Positions 35,001 through 46,000 of a stretch of DNA of 64,000 bases are shown one piece after another (within the stretch, counting starts at the first letter, position 1; every line of letters begins with the position of its first letter). The DNA comes from Phoronis australis (taxonomy: Eukaryota; Phoronida; Phoronidae): positions 487,130 through 551,129 of the forward strand of contig NMRA01000175.1 of assembly GCA_002633005.1 (NCBI GenBank), given 5' to 3'. The notes below the pieces were generated by a model. That model searched no databases. It was not told the origin of the DNA and saw only the letters and a list, made by a program, of their open reading frames with translations. Both the position numbers and the translations under genes were made by a program.

Positions 35001-35769
35001 GGCTCAAAATCTTGAAGACGGGCAGTGAATAGTGCGTATGTTTATAGAAAACAGAAGTGTGCCTGAATTCGCTAACGACACTAGTTCTTGGTTTCAGCTC
35101 TTCGGATTCATGTCAGTCCAGAATCGTACTACGCTCTTGTGGAGTTCGGTAAATACGAGTTCGTCGAGAGGGGAACTATCAAATTACGCGTACGTTGACT
35201 TTTATGCATTCGAGGGCCCAACTCCTTTTATCGTCTTTTGCGTTTTCCTATCTGTTGCTTTCATGTTTTAGGTAGTGAAAGAATTTTCATGCAACCACTG
35301 AATTTTCTATTTCGTCGGGACGGACAAACGCTTAGAATATACTTGGTGCTTCGAAATCCATGAATGTGGCCTTTTCGACTAGTAGACTGTACGCACTGAC
35401 GATTCAGAGTCTACCAAAAGATAGATTTACTTTTTTACAGGTAGAACATAAACATAAGCGTGCGTTCACAAAAACAAAACATTTTACTTAGGTCCTAATG
35501 TTTCGGTTCGCTCATGTTTAATTGTATACATGTTAGCTACGTTAACCAAATATTGTTTATTACCATGGCGATCAGTCCAATCGGAACATCAGAAAAAGTA
35601 GTGTGTGAGTATAGGCCCTTGACTTTTATTCAATAACATTGGTACAACTTTTCAGGGAAAAGGACTTATTACGACATACTTTCTCGTCGGAAAAGAGGGC
35701 TACGACAAAGTTCTACCAGAAGTGAGTAAACTGGTGGACAGCGAGGAGGAATCACACCGACTGAAATGA
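14061..35769 (+). CDS. Receptor (particulate) guanylyl cyclase, natriuretic-peptide-receptor type, 23 exons, 1104 aa
   Basis: Coding exons: 14061-14370, 15662-15915, 16887-17019, 18560-18742, 19362-19483, 20134-20269, 21275-21386, 21990-22008, 22206-22320, 22867-22942, 23387-23561, 24362-24562, 24862-25038, 25727-25889, 27485-27634, 27911-28085, 28731-28871, 31763-31886, 33254-33322, 34018-34192, 34680-34778, 35098-35189, 35656-35769. All introns are GT-AG and every junction keeps frame. Architecture: signal peptide, ANF-receptor-type ligand-binding ectodomain, one TM helix, kinase-homology domain, coiled-coil linker, class III cyclase domain. The product should be a plasma-membrane receptor converting GTP to cGMP; the ligand is unknown. 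The length is typical of the family. ATG 14061 is chosen because it begins a clean signal peptide; an in-frame ATG lies at 14019, and TTGTTTCAG just before the start may be a 5'-UTR acceptor. The least certain part is the 19-nt exon at 21990. ATTAAA at 36184 is a possible polyA signal. Confidence 0.95.
14640..15625 (+). mobile_element. Degenerate LINE reverse-transcriptase 3' fragment in cyclase intron 1
   Basis: With several frameshifts and stops, the plus strand reads like the part of a non-LTR retrotransposon downstream of the RT active site: [15 protein letters not shown], then [12 protein letters not shown]. The C-terminal part ends in a run of TAAA-like units (AAATAAATAAATAA, about 15606-15619), as many CR1/L2-type LINEs do. 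It is truncated and inactive. It sits in the intron between exons 14061-14370 and 15662-15915, sense to the host gene. Confidence 0.65.
18427..18545. repeat. AT-rich simple repeat (ATT/ATC)n
   Basis: Imperfect ATT, ATC and ATA trinucleotides immediately upstream of the acceptor of cyclase exon 4 (18560). Part of it serves as the polypyrimidine/branch region of that intron. Confidence 0.7.
19840..19920. repeat. Dispersed repeat fragment (TTCCGAAGTT / TTTGGCC block)
   Basis: The block GGTTCCGAAGTTAACCAGAT through CTAAGGTCCTACGTTACC resembles 47920-47972 (TTCCGAAGTTGGCCAAATTT through CTAGGGTCCCACATAACC). This is intronic in the cyclase gene, with no ORF. Confidence 0.35.
20605..20644. repeat. 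(CA)n-type microsatellite
   Basis: An imperfect CACACA/CGCACA run of 40 bases in cyclase intron 6. Small ORFs crossing it on both strands are artefacts. Confidence 0.9.
21990..22008 (+). other. Proposed 19-nt micro-exon of the cyclase gene
   Basis: Exon 7 ends in phase 2 (donor GTGAGT at 21387) and the next long exon (from 22206) can be read only in phase 0 or 1. A 19-base segment bounded by CTGTAG and GTGAGTACT restores frame and encodes STSRKGF across the junction. With the following [10 protein letters not shown] this gives the hydrophilic turn and tryptophan-bearing strand expected in this family. The polypyrimidine tract is weak. An alternative is an unrecognised acceptor or donor. Confidence 0.5.
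22867..22942 (+). other. Cyclase exon 10: transmembrane segment
   Basis: A 76-nt exon encodes residues 462-487: an almost uninterrupted hydrophobic stretch (M463 to C485, beginning [14 protein letters not shown]) followed by Thr-Arg. It is the only TM helix outside the signal peptide, and having its own exon is common in receptor guanylyl cyclases. Acceptor TTTTTCAG and donor GTAAGAG are strong. Confidence 0.92.
23528..23870. repeat. Degenerate 50-60-bp tandem repeat starting inside cyclase exon 11
   Basis: The first unit (about 23528-23587) spans the last 34 coding bases of exon 11 and its donor: GGAAAGGCGTGCAAAGGACA then GAGGTTCTTGGTAGG. The next unit (23588 on) repeats GGAAGGCGTGCAAGAGACCG then AGGTTCTTGAAAAG, losing the GT. 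Three or four more diverged units follow in the intron, each with a GGAAA-GCGTCC-like start and a G-GGTTT-TGG-like end. Confidence 0.55.
26350..26476 (-). repeat. tRNA-derived SINE, minus-strand copy in cyclase intron 14
   Basis: The minus strand carries A-box-like TAGCTCAGAGGTGAGCGC and B-box-like TGTGGTTCGATTCCCAGTTG, followed by GGGGTTCCTGATTTTTCTGT and a tail GTTTATTTGATATATTTCAC. The same tRNA-like head appears on the plus strand at 27338-27440, and the same tail inside the hairpin element at 27072-27333, so the copies form a complex inverted arrangement around an 8-base N gap. Confidence 0.65.
26490..26497. other. Assembly gap (8 Ns)
   Basis: Eight consecutive undetermined bases next to the SINE at 26350-26476. 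Unresolved repeat structure is the likely reason. Confidence 0.95.
26800..27074. mobile_element. TCGAGT-rich fold-back element, copy 3
   Basis: This is dense in TCGAGTA / TACTCGA motifs in both orientations and ends with GAGATTGGAGACCGGGCCCT, nearly the same right terminus as the element at 7497-7916. The left end is diverged. The right end abuts a second inverted-repeat element starting at 27072. Confidence 0.55.
27072..27333. mobile_element. MITE-like hairpin with about 88-bp terminal inverted repeats
   Basis: The left arm starts CTGTGCAATTACTGTTTACA and runs through TTGAGCGGCGTATAGCCTTT to ACGGGATTTAGACAATTAT. The right arm, ending TGTAAACAGTAATTGCACAG, is its inverse with few mismatches. 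The roughly 85-base loop contains the SINE tail also seen at 26350-26400. It lies in cyclase intron 14, 150 bases upstream of exon 15. Confidence 0.75.
27338..27440 (+). repeat. tRNA-derived SINE, plus-strand copy in cyclase intron 14
   Basis: A box TGTAGCTCAGTGGTGAGAGC and B box GTGGTTCGATTCCCAG are separated by about 37 bases, as in a Pol III type 2 promoter, followed by GGGGTTCCTGATTTTTCTGT. Acceptor-stem pairing and a proper anticodon arm are lacking, so it is a SINE head, not a tRNA gene. It ends only about 45 bases before cyclase exon 15. Confidence 0.65.
28190..28385. repeat. Dispersed roughly 200-bp repeat family, copy 2 (cyclase intron 16)
   Basis: Shares with 8115-8335 and 43940-44135 the blocks TTGGTCTCAACTTATT, TGCAATGAACTAGCAGTTC, AACGCCGTGACAAGTC and CGAACTGACAATG. 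No ORF is seen. Confidence 0.5.
28731..28871 (+). other. Cyclase exon 17: dimerising coiled-coil linker
   Basis: Residues 834-881. [19 protein letters not shown] continues as [17 protein letters not shown], the strongly conserved signalling-helix/coiled coil between the kinase-homology and cyclase domains. The heptad pattern is intact. The linker couples ectodomain state to cyclase dimer geometry in this family. Confidence 0.93.
30030..31470 (-). repeat. Degenerate 120-145-bp tandem repeat with CTCF-core-like motifs (cyclase intron 17)
   Basis: Blocks such as GAAAATTTG, GCTCCTATGAGA-GAC-ACGG, TTTTGGAC, CCACCTAGTGGC-ATTTTTG and CGTTTGCCTCTGT recur every 120-145 bases through most of the intron. 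On the minus strand the conserved block matches the CTCF core CCASYAGRKGGCRS: 30491-30504 at 14/14, 30362-30375 at 13/14, 30624-30637 at 11/14. The same family occurs in opposite orientation at 54870-55240 and 56010-56570. Confidence 0.7.
33725..33805 (-). repeat. tRNA-derived SINE-like sequence (cyclase intron 19)
   Basis: The minus strand has A-box-like TTAACTGATAGAG (complement of 33781-33793) and B-box-like AGTTCGATCTCGCG (complement of 33727-33740). Spacing suits a tRNA-derived Pol III promoter. No full cloverleaf. Confidence 0.4.
34578..34640. repeat. (GTG/GGT)n simple repeat
   Basis: An imperfect GTG/GGT tract of about 60 bases in cyclase intron 20, some 40 bases before exon 21. The minus-strand Pro-rich frame across it is an artefact. 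Confidence 0.85.
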
Positions 35770-36370
35770 TCATAGATCATAGGAAGTCTTTACTTTGAAT
35801 TATTAATGTGCAAACTCTATCACGAACACTGCAATCAAACGTTCCAGTAGTCCCGAACTTGAAGTTGGTGCCGTGACCCGGATTATTTTAAATCACTGTT
35901 GGAAAGAATTCCATTATGTGTTTGTGTGATATGCCTTAATATAAATCGTTTGTTGCTTGTGTTGTGAAACCAAACGAATACATGTATTGCTGTGCGATTT
36001 TGTATGTGTCACGGAAATTTACAGAAGATCTGTTATGTTTTAGTTGCCCTGTGAATAGAATTGCAGGTTGCGCACGATGTGACTTTCGTAATTCGGGTTT
36101 GCCGCTTCTCTGAACATTTCTTGAGATTTCTCTTCTACGAAAGGCCTCTTAAAATATTTCAATGATGTACAATGTCGAGATACATTAAAAACTCAGAATG
36201 TGTACATTATATGCCTACCCAGATATTCCACGTCCCTCATGTCAAGAAAAGTGTTCCTGTTTTGCTTCCCCTTGTCAAACAGTAAACTTTCAGTTCATGT
36301 ATTAAAACGGGGTAAGGTAACTATTTTTCTTGAAACTGGCACCAGTAAGGTTCGAATCCGCATAAGCTCT

Positions 36371-36612
36371 GGGGTTTGTTTCATGAAAAGTGACTTAAGA
36401 CTTTAGACAGAAATTTAGTTTAAAGCTCTTACCTCATATTTACTAAGTAATTATGGGCACATCTAGAAATAATATGTGGACATTATCTCAGTAAATGGTA
36501 GTTATATTTATATTTTCAGGGATTTTGTATTTTTGTTCAAGTGGCATTATTTTTCAGAAATGCTTATGAATATCGTATCTTAAGTCTTAAGACACTTCAT
36601 GAAACATACCTC
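36371..36612. mobile_element. MITE-like element, about 240 bp, TIR with TTTCATGAA
   Basis: The left end GGGGTTTGTTTCATGAAAAG then TGACTTAAGACTTTAGA is the inverse of the right end TCTTAAGTCTTAAGACACTTCATGAAACATACCTC, with a few mismatches. The interior is AT-rich and noncoding. Confidence 0.65.
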
Positions 36613-39600
36613 TGAGCAGATGCATGCATTAACAAGCACACTCGAATAACAAATGCCGTTTATGTTTCCTACACCACGTGCACACGTACATATTGTTGTT
36701 GTGTTTAAAGTAGTCGAGCGATAGTATGAATATTTCTTACCACGTGCCTTAAAAGTATGGTAAACTCGGTTTAAGTGATTTCGTTCAAAACGGATTCCGT
36801 CACAATCTGTTGCTGGATTGGCATCTCACCTGTGCGACAACAGCTCTGCTATGGTTTTTGTTGTGTCACTGAGTGAAACCTGTGGTTTGAGAAGGGACAA
36901 ACTTGTCCCATACTCGTCTATTAAATCGCCTAAAGCGTTAGTCACACTTTCCGATATTGTATACTTTTCAAGTAATTTAAAAATTACTCAAAACGTTTGA
37001 GGATTTGCGGGGCATTATTTTGTTACAAATATTTTAAGTGATATAGTGTTAGTGAATGTCCGTTGATGGTCTTACACATTGGTTAGTATTATTTTAACCA
37101 GCTCGCATCAGCAAACACTGAAAAGTATTGTTCATCGTCAAATTGTAAACAATTGTTAAAAACAGCCCTAAACTCGGGAAATGTAGCCTGCAAAATTCTT
37201 ATCAGCACAGATGTGGTGTTCAGTACTGTAATATGTCTTAACATAATGCACATTGTCGTTTATACACAATAGTGGGTACTGTTTTATCAAAGGTCGCAGG
37301 TTCAGTCATAGCTACACGTAAGACAGTCGTACGCACGTTGTTGCAACAGTAACACTGCGTGTTTCAGAAGATCAAAACGTTGTACTTGTCGTGAGTAAAA
37401 TGAAAGTATTGACTGTCTCAGCCAAGATCGGACTTACGAACTTTGCTAAAACGAGTCCCTGATTAATATTGGATCGCAAGACAATGCAAAGAAGTGGCAA
37501 ATAAAAAAGTCCATGAGAATTAAATGTCTTAAGATAAACAATTATAAGTGTTTAACAAGCGCACGAGTTGATAGACGAAAGGCAATAAACATAAGTGTCG
37601 CAGTTATCACAAGCGATCGATCTTTTGATACAAGCATACAATTTGCCTGAACTTTTCGTTAGGGCCTACTGAGTTAGAAAACCCATGTTCAGAAACGTTT
37701 TTGACCAAGATGCGTTCCATATCTATAGACGCGAGAACCTCGCAAAAACGCAAGTGCACGCGATTACACTAGCAGTAGCTGTGTTCTTTCGCGAGATTCT
37801 TGTGTCAATGGAACTCAGTCCGGTCCGAAGGTGAATTGGTTCGAAGGTCCACTAGTCCAAAATATGACCAGATTTCGGAGCCGGGTGCATTTTCATATTT
37901 TTTCTACATGCAGCGTAACACAGAAGTTCGGTTGTTAGTTACAATGGCGCAAGCTACCTACTGAAAACAACCACCCGCCGGGTATTGTTTGTATTTTCCT
38001 GTGCACGTGCGAAATCGGACTTCAGAGCATACTTTGAGTGGTTACAGACCAATACTTCCCAGTGCGATTCAAGTGCTGCGCTACACTTGCTGCAATGCAT
38101 CAATGTCTTTCGTAGAATGTTGAGTACGTGGGCTTCCTAAATCAATTTGAGCCTCAACCCGATTTTCAATCGAATCTTCAGAAGAGCGTAGCGTAAACTC
38201 CACACAGAAACCAGAAATGAAATGCGCATAGGGATAGGTACCGATATATTTTTGTTTACGTCAATTGATACGCCAAGATGAAACACGCTACCCCTGTCTA
38301 AATGCGCGACGAACTAAGTTACAACTCTAAGGCCACGTCTATGCAGTTACCGTCATTGGTAAGTCTCCCAAGCGCAAAACCAATATGGCACTGCAACAGA
38401 TTATATACAACGTATTTTGATCATGTTGCACTGAAACTTACTGGTAAGCTATTTCGGCGTAGCACAGCTTAATGGTGAGAAATGTACTTCCGCGCAATAC
38501 GTTTTACTTTGTTTTAGTGTCCAGGAGTGGTGTGGTGTTAAGTGTCTCGGTTGACGTTTCCGTATGTCACGTTAGATACTATTACGAAAAATGCTGCTGA
38601 AACCTTACGAAGACGAATTTTGTTTCACTTTGCGTTTTAATATCCATAGATAATTATAGTCTATGGTTTATTCAGGCGTACGTTCATCTTATCGTAAGTC
38701 TGTTGCATGATTTTATCAATGACATGCACTTTTCCTCTTTCGTTCTCTGTATATCGTTGATCTGAATTGCACAGGCCGAAATGCATTGAAAACCATGTTA
38801 ACCCTTTCGTACTCAAGCAATGTTTGTGACATGACCAAGATGGCGCACTATCATTTTTTACATGTTCCCGCTACCTGATTGGCTAGAATAATTACTTTGA
38901 TTGACATGACAAAGCTATCCATTAGGTAGTGTTCTAAGCAAATTTAGTTAAATATGACGCGATTTCGGTTTCAACTTTAGTTGTTTTCACTCAACATCTC
39001 GAGAAAGATGCTAAGCAGCGACGGATCAAGTAAAACCTACTTTTCCACAAAATCGGTGTTTATGACACAAAAACAGACGAGCTTTGTCAGGAACAACATG
39101 ATAGACAAGGAATATTGAACTTTCGGTATCAAAAAATATAAACTCACAGCGGTCAATCTTCTTCAGCCACAACAATAATCAGACTATAAGAACGACTCGA
39201 GGAATCCCTTACAAAATCAATTCAGTCTCTCTCAAGAAATTGGCCATAGACTTCATGACGTGCGAAGATCCTGCTCACGCACCTCAATCAGTTTCCTTTA
39301 CCATATACTTGCCAATTGCAGCGGTTTTTAAAGATTTGTCCCGCGTCACGCCACATCACCAGTGTTTGACACACAACGTAGGCTAATATTGAAATGTTTA
39401 GTGATTACGTATATGTCACTATTATGACGCGATTTAGAATAGAAATGTACAGTCACGTTACGTTTTCGAATATTTTACAGGTCTTCAATTTTTTCTGATT
39501 CAGGTAACTACGGGGGCAATTTAGCACTTGAATATTTTTACAAAATTATGTGTTTAGATTTTAATCGGTGTTGTCGGACAACGGTTGCACCATTCTATGT

Positions 39601-42600
39601 TCCAGGAGAGTTCAGAAGTATTGGAATTAACTAGGCCCATATCCGGGTAACAATTTTCGAAGTGCTTAGTAATTTACAGACCTACGTAAATCTCGCCTAA
39701 TTATCATTGTTTTTAATTTCGGCATTTTAACGTTATTTGAATGGGTCCACAACTTCCAAATGACGTCACACTAAACAAGCGAATTGTCATATGTTATTGT
39801 GATTTCCCACACAATATAGACCCATTTTGCAAGTTCGACTAAAAACGACGTCGCAGCGCTTTGGCGGACATTTCACCCTTGCACGGACCCGGATGTCTCG
39901 CTTTTTATAGCAGTCCGGTGCAGGGAAATCTTTCCAGGTGAGGTACTTTTTGTGTTGTAAAATTTAATTGCAAGAAACGTTTTTTGCATGAAAATTCAAA
40001 ATAATCATAATGACAAAAAAGACGAAGAAATACAAATCTTAAATAAAATAAGAGGAAATCGAAACGAAAAAAAGAGGAAATCCCCTTTAAAAGAGGAAAA
40101 CTCCAAACCCTGTTATTGGGATGTCTCGCTTTTTTAATCCAACTGCCCTGTGGTTTCCTTCGACACTATATTCTGCTTTTACAAAACTTAAATTCGTGCA
40201 TACAACGAAAAATAAATTGTTTTTCTTTTAGTCCTTAACTAAAAAAATTACCCTAACTAAAGTCGAAAGCTGTAAAAATCTAAATACACGTTATAAAATA
40301 ATTGACTTGTAAAACAATAACAATGATCATCCAACTTGTTACAAGAAACATAATAATCCAATTGATTTATTAATTAGAAGGCATTTAGACAAAATTACAA
40401 AATTCAAAATACTTAAACTGAATGAAGGCAGACAGCAACCATTACATTTGAGCTCACCTGGCAAATTACAACCACAAAAACGCCCCAGAGATTTTATCTC
40501 TAGAGGCTGAGGGCAAGTATATGCAGATGCATCATAATATCAACTCAATTTTGGTTCTTTTCAGCGTTCCAAAGTGACAGGCAAAGATTAAACATTTAGT
40601 ACTGTTAAGTTGTTAATTCATTAATTCAAAACTTTTCTTTCAAGACTTGGTTGACTTGCTTAATCCCGGGTGTAGGTGTAGCTGAAGGTTTTTGACCATA
40701 TAAAATTACAGTAATATTTTCCTCAACCACAAGCGCAACAAAAATGGTCTTTTGAGTGACCCTAAATCTACAGCAGATATTGCTATCAGGTTGTCTTTAA
40801 AATAGATTCGTTTTTCCTCGGCCAACCTCACTAGAGAGATGGTAAGTCCGTAGGTAAACCACTACTTTTCTCTTTTTCAGTTTCTGGGCACACATACTTT
40901 TGTTGCAGAAACAGAAATCTTTCTTTAGAATTAAAAAAATAATCTTGTCCTATTGTCAGTGGGTAGCAAACAAGAGGAAACAAACTTCAGCTCACTTCAG
41001 ACCCAACACATTTTCACACCAAGTTTCAAATTTTCTAGAATTTTCTCTTATGCTCATTCCAATATTTGCGTACATGAAAGCAACTGCTTTGGATACTTTA
41101 TCACAGAAAACTTTGACAGAGCTTAAAAAACAGTACAGACTTTAACAATAGTGCAAGGAATGTGACATGTAACTGATTGGGCAGACTTAGACACCAAGAA
41201 ACGCACTCTCCAGGCAGATATAATGGGTAAGTCATGTATAGATCCACAGCCAGGTTTTGCCAAAAGTGCTTTAAATGCTGCCATTAATATTTCATCATCT
41301 TCAACGATCATTATACATGCAAAAATGGTAATCAAGCAATCTTCTATCACAAGAAAGAAAATAATATCTGGTGTTGTTCCCTGCTCATGTAGGAATTGGT
41401 AATGTCAAAAGCAACGAACTGATTATATTTCTCTGATTCACCCAGCTAAAACTTGTCTCCTAAGCAATGCCCATTAAAAACCACACCAGCAGATAATGAT
41501 AATGATTGAGTATGCCTGGAATCATTGTCAAACAATAGATTAATTAGCCACAGTCGAGATAAGAGAATTTGCTGAAATTTGATGACAATATCGCGGAACT
41601 TATCATCTAGAACTTTTTGCTTTATATTCAGTTCCATGAAGTTTTGAAACTTGTGGGAAAGTAGGTTATATTTTTGCATTCTCATTTTTGGAAACTGAGT
41701 TGAAGGAATAGAACAAAGTTGTTTCACATGTTTAAAAGGCACTTGAATTAAATATTAGCTAATGAATACAAGGTTATGTGACCTTATAAATGGCAATAAA
41801 GCCTTGATTTACACAAATATTGGATAATGATGTAGGACAGAACACCATCGGTGTGTGTAGTCACAATGCAGGAAATACAATGTATAACTAAATAGCAACT
41901 TATGAAGGAACATTAATTCTGGTCTTCACCACCTTTTGACCACAAGTATGGTGGACAAGTCAATTTAATTTTGTTGAACTGCAAAAATAATGATCGAGAT
42001 TTTTTTCTTATTGCCTGGTATTAGCTTGGAATGTACTGTGTGGACCTGACGAAGCAACAATTGACAAAGTTTTCCTTATTTGCAGTGAAGTAATGAGTCT
42101 TTGAAAAAGAGAAAAATGTCAATTTTCCCAATGGCTTTTGTGCAAATTAAGTGAAGGATTACAGTATCATTGTACAACCAAAAACCATTGTGCTGTTAAA
42201 TAGTGTTACAGATCAACCTCAACAATGTGTATCCCCATCACACTGCACAACAGACAATACATTTACAGCAATGCAACTCGTACATAATTCCCACACGTGT
42301 TTTCAATTTCCAAAAGTTTGCATGATTTTTCCAGAATTGAATTTTTGTTCCCATAATAATTTTCCCACAAACAAAATTAACGTGTGGCAATTTAATTTTT
42401 TTGCTCTTGCATTGCCTAAGATGCACGGACCCGCATCAGGACTGTTTTACCTATATAATTGTCTATTAGTTTCCTACCATCTTGTAACCTCAGTTTCAAT
42501 TCACCTGACTTCCTGAGCACAGACTTCCAGGTTTTCCGATTATGAGTGAGAATCAAGTTGAATGGGAACCTACTTTATATCACTCAGCAAAACAACATCA

Positions 42601-42769
42601 TATCATATTTAGATAGCCTCACATAACAGTGTGCAAGTACAGAACAATCCTAAAGATAATATCAGACTATCCATAGACCGAGGATGAGCAAAATTTCCCT
42701 GACCAAGGCAACATTTCTCTTGCAAGGTCCACATTGCCTGAAATTCTCCACTGCTCGGTCGATACATGA

Positions 42770-42775
42770 TTTATT
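42770..42775 (-). terminator. Candidate polyadenylation signal of the protease gene
   Basis: The minus strand reads AATAAA about 295 bases downstream of the protease stop codon, a plausible 3' UTR length. No closer canonical signal was noted. Confidence 0.4.
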
Positions 42776-43068
42776 ACACAACCACTGAGATGCTTTAGCC
42801 AAGTGATTTCTTCATTTCTTACGGCACATTTTCACAAGCGTTGATTTACTATTATCATCAGTTTGCTTTGTTTATGCAGTCATGAGAGTGGTTTTTGTTG
42901 CCTGTACTTGGTCAATTCGTTCACAAATAGCGACATCTATCATCTGATTGGTTTGAATTAAAAATAATATTGCCCGGCCAGGCAACATCACTTCATAACA
43001 GAACTCATCATAATGCATTTTAGCCACAAAACATAAGATTCTCAGTGGTTGTGTAGTAATACATAACA

Positions 43069-46000
43069 TTACATGTTTACAAAAGTAGGTGAAGTGGCCA
43101 CACCACAGTTGTTATCCTTCCAAGACATCAGCACATAGCCAACATTACCCCAATTAGTTGACCATGAGTTCTTCACCAGCCAATAGGCTTGTCCGTTCAT
43201 CACTCCGTACCCAACGGCTAACACAGCATGGTCCAAATCATCTTCTGTGTTACCTAATAACAACAACTCAATGGTTTTAAAACGAACTTTTCCATACCGG
43301 ATTTTTTGGGGTTTATTTGTAGCGTCAAGTATACTTCTTTTTAACTACAAATTCTTATTTATTCTTTCAAATTTTTAGACAAGCGCATTGTTGAGTTGAA
43401 GTAGAGTTGTCCAAAAGGACAACTAAGTGTTTGTGCTGCTAGGGAAAGTGGAAGTGAACACCGTGGCATTTTAGAGGGTATGTGAACAGAGTAAAAGCTT
43501 GGTTGACATGAAGTCAGGTTGACATGAGCCGTACTCTGGTGATTCATTGAACCTATGCAATACTAATCTATAGTAAATCAATGTCTTGTCATCTTCGCAT
43601 TTTTGTTGCATCATTCAGTCTGTGGATATCACTTTTTCTGGTATTTTTAGACACTTAACAAATGAAACTGGCATGTACTACTGTTGTAATTGTCAAAATT
43701 GATTTTCATATTTTCCATTCAACAAATTTGTCGGTGACTGCATCTTTCCTTTGGCATAATCTCCAGCAAAGACTCTAAAAGTGAATGTTGCTGAAGACAA
43801 TTTTTTAATGAGTCCTTCAGCGAATAATGTTAAAAATCTTGTTACTGAAACCATTCGTTGAAGCCACTGAGCAACAAAGACCATTCTTAAACTAAAGCGA
43901 CCATAAACCCATGTTCCGTCCATGAAGCAAACTTTTCATTTAGACCACATACCGCTATAAAAATAGTCTCGACTCGTTAGTTACTAGGATAAGTGATTTC
44001 TGGGTTTGCAAAGAATTAACTGTTCGTTAATCCTTGAAATCTTACTCAGCACATAAAATGACACATTGTGACAAGCCTGCTTCTAGACACTGGTCTGAAG
44101 CAATTATGAACTGTAAAAGCCCTGAAATGGCCTACATTGTGAACACGGAACAATCTGAGACTAATTTCATAATGGTTAGTGGGCTAAACCAGAAGTTGAA
44201 TTTTGTGATCATTGAAAATGGGTTTATAACCCCTTTAAATAACTAAACTCTTACGGTGATGCTTTTTAAATCTGCCATTCTCAACTTACCACAAGCTGGA
44301 TCATAGTAAACACCATCCGAGTAGAAACTGAACGAACGGTGAGATGCGTCAATTGCCACGGAGACGGGTCCCTCGTGGGCAATGGCCATCTTCAGAGCCT
44401 GCTGGTCACCCGGGGTAACGTTAACATAACCAGTAATCGAAGCTCCAATCGTGGCATTTTTAAAGTGGCAGTATCCATCCTATATGATATCACAACACAC
44501 TGCAGTCAGTATTTTTCAAACAAGCTGACAACGTTGAAACTCCACGAAACTTCAGCGCACAAAACCACCATTAAATAGCCAGTTCTGTTTGACCTGAAGC
44601 TATTTCAGTCTTGACTAAATCGTGACATAATATCGACAGGCATTGGCCCTTATGCCTTGTCAAAACTGCGACAACTTAGCACTTGTAAGTCCATTTTACA
44701 AGTAAACAACTAGCCGCTAGATGCAATGTCACATCAAATCCAGACTAAAGCTCAATTTAATTGATATTTTATTGCAACAAAAGTTTAATTGCCAAATAAC
44801 TCTCGCAAGAAATTTGTCCATGTTTGACAGATACTTGGCGGAGTTCTGTCTAGTCTGTTTTGAAAACTACTGCAATCTACCAAATTGAATGCTGTCAATA
44901 TACTTACTCAGTCTACTTTACATTATCAGCAGAATATGACATACAGTAAGGCTTTACACTGTTATGGCTAAAAGCAAAATATAAAAGAAATTAATTTCTT
45001 CCGAGTAAATTCGAGGTCATGTCTACGATTTTGAAGCAAGTCAGAACATTGAGCATTTCAACCGCATGCTCCTTTGTCAACTTATTTCATCAAAACTCAT
45101 CAGGTCATTTTGAAATATATAACCCACAAGAACATGTACAAAATGATCCACAGGGGACCTAAAATACTTCACTTTGGCTGGAAGTGCTGTATGACTGAAA
45201 GTATTCATTCACAGGTAAGAAATACTTACCTGACCAAGGTAAAGCCCATACGATTCTTCTGTGGGCAGGCCATGTTTCATGATCCACTGGTACGAGCGGA
45301 AGTCCTCGCCGCCATCACAGGCATTGTTACCCTCACCCCAGGAACAGTCCATCAACGCCTGCTGCGAGAGTCTCACTTGATGGCCTTTCTGTAGCAGCAA
45401 TTAAAAAAAAATTCTTGGTCACATATCAATTATTAGTGGTGTGGTTATGTGCTTCACTTGTAATACATGGCAACATCTCAAGAAGTTTTGCGCATTGGCG
45501 AGGTCCTCGCCTCTACAGAAGACACAAGTTGTCAAGTGTTGACACTTGTATTTCACAGTGGGTAAATACCTACGCGAGTGGTGTTGTGTTATTTCAGGAC
45601 AGGCCAACTGACGGCTCGTCATTTCCAAAAACAGCATAGCTGGACATGGAGTAGCAAATTAGTTTTTAAGCAGTGATTTATGCAACATCCTCCCATAAGC
45701 CTGTCATGAAAACAAGCAAAGTTGATATGCTTGAACATTGCGAGTGAATACCGTGAGGAAGAGTTTGCCCTCTACTGTGCCTGTAGTTCCAAAACTCCAG
45801 CAAGATCCGCAAACAGCCTGGTCTTTCACCGGTGTTACAGCACCTGAAATGCACAACTGACACTAGCAAGGGGAATACGATTATGCAAACATAATGACAA
45901 GTATTGAAGTTTTCCTCAGTTACAGTACAAGACAAAAGTAATCAGACACCGTTGTCCTGTCATGATGTCTAATTCTACCGACAGCAAAATTACTAGTAAT

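Larger units (their letters stand above)
31763..35769 (+). other. Cyclase exons 18-23: class III nucleotidyl cyclase domain
   Basis: Residues 881-1104. The metal-binding aspartates are present: Asp907 in [10 protein letters not shown] and Asp951 in VETIGDAYM. Glu947 and Cys1019 (MPRYCLFG) are the guanine-specifying pair of guanylyl cyclases. The transition-state asparagine (VN, Asn1026) is present, but the Arg normally four residues later is Lys1030 (NIASKMES instead of the usual ASRMES), and the Asp of FGDTVN is Asn1023. The first Cys of GPVCAGVVG is Ala. The rest of the fold through [15 protein letters not shown] is normal, and the protein ends 30 residues later with a charged tail. Confidence 0.93.
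35770..43068. other. Spacer between convergent cyclase and protease genes
   Basis: About 7.3 kb with no credible gene. It holds the cyclase 3' UTR at its left end (possible ATTAAA signal at 36184-36189), a MITE-like element at 36371-36612 and the protease 3' UTR at its right end. ORFs such as 40900-41145, 41446-41742 and 42151-42516 have AT-driven composition, no recognisable motifs and no splice context. A repeated phrase GGATGTCTCGCTTTTT (about 39890 and 40118) and GAGGAAA-rich tracts near 40045-40110 are the only structure seen in the middle. Confidence 0.5.

Noticed and set aside
42151-42516. 121-codon plus-strand ORF
   Set aside because: No motifs, AT-biased residues, and it lies antisense to the protease 3' flank without splice or polyA context.
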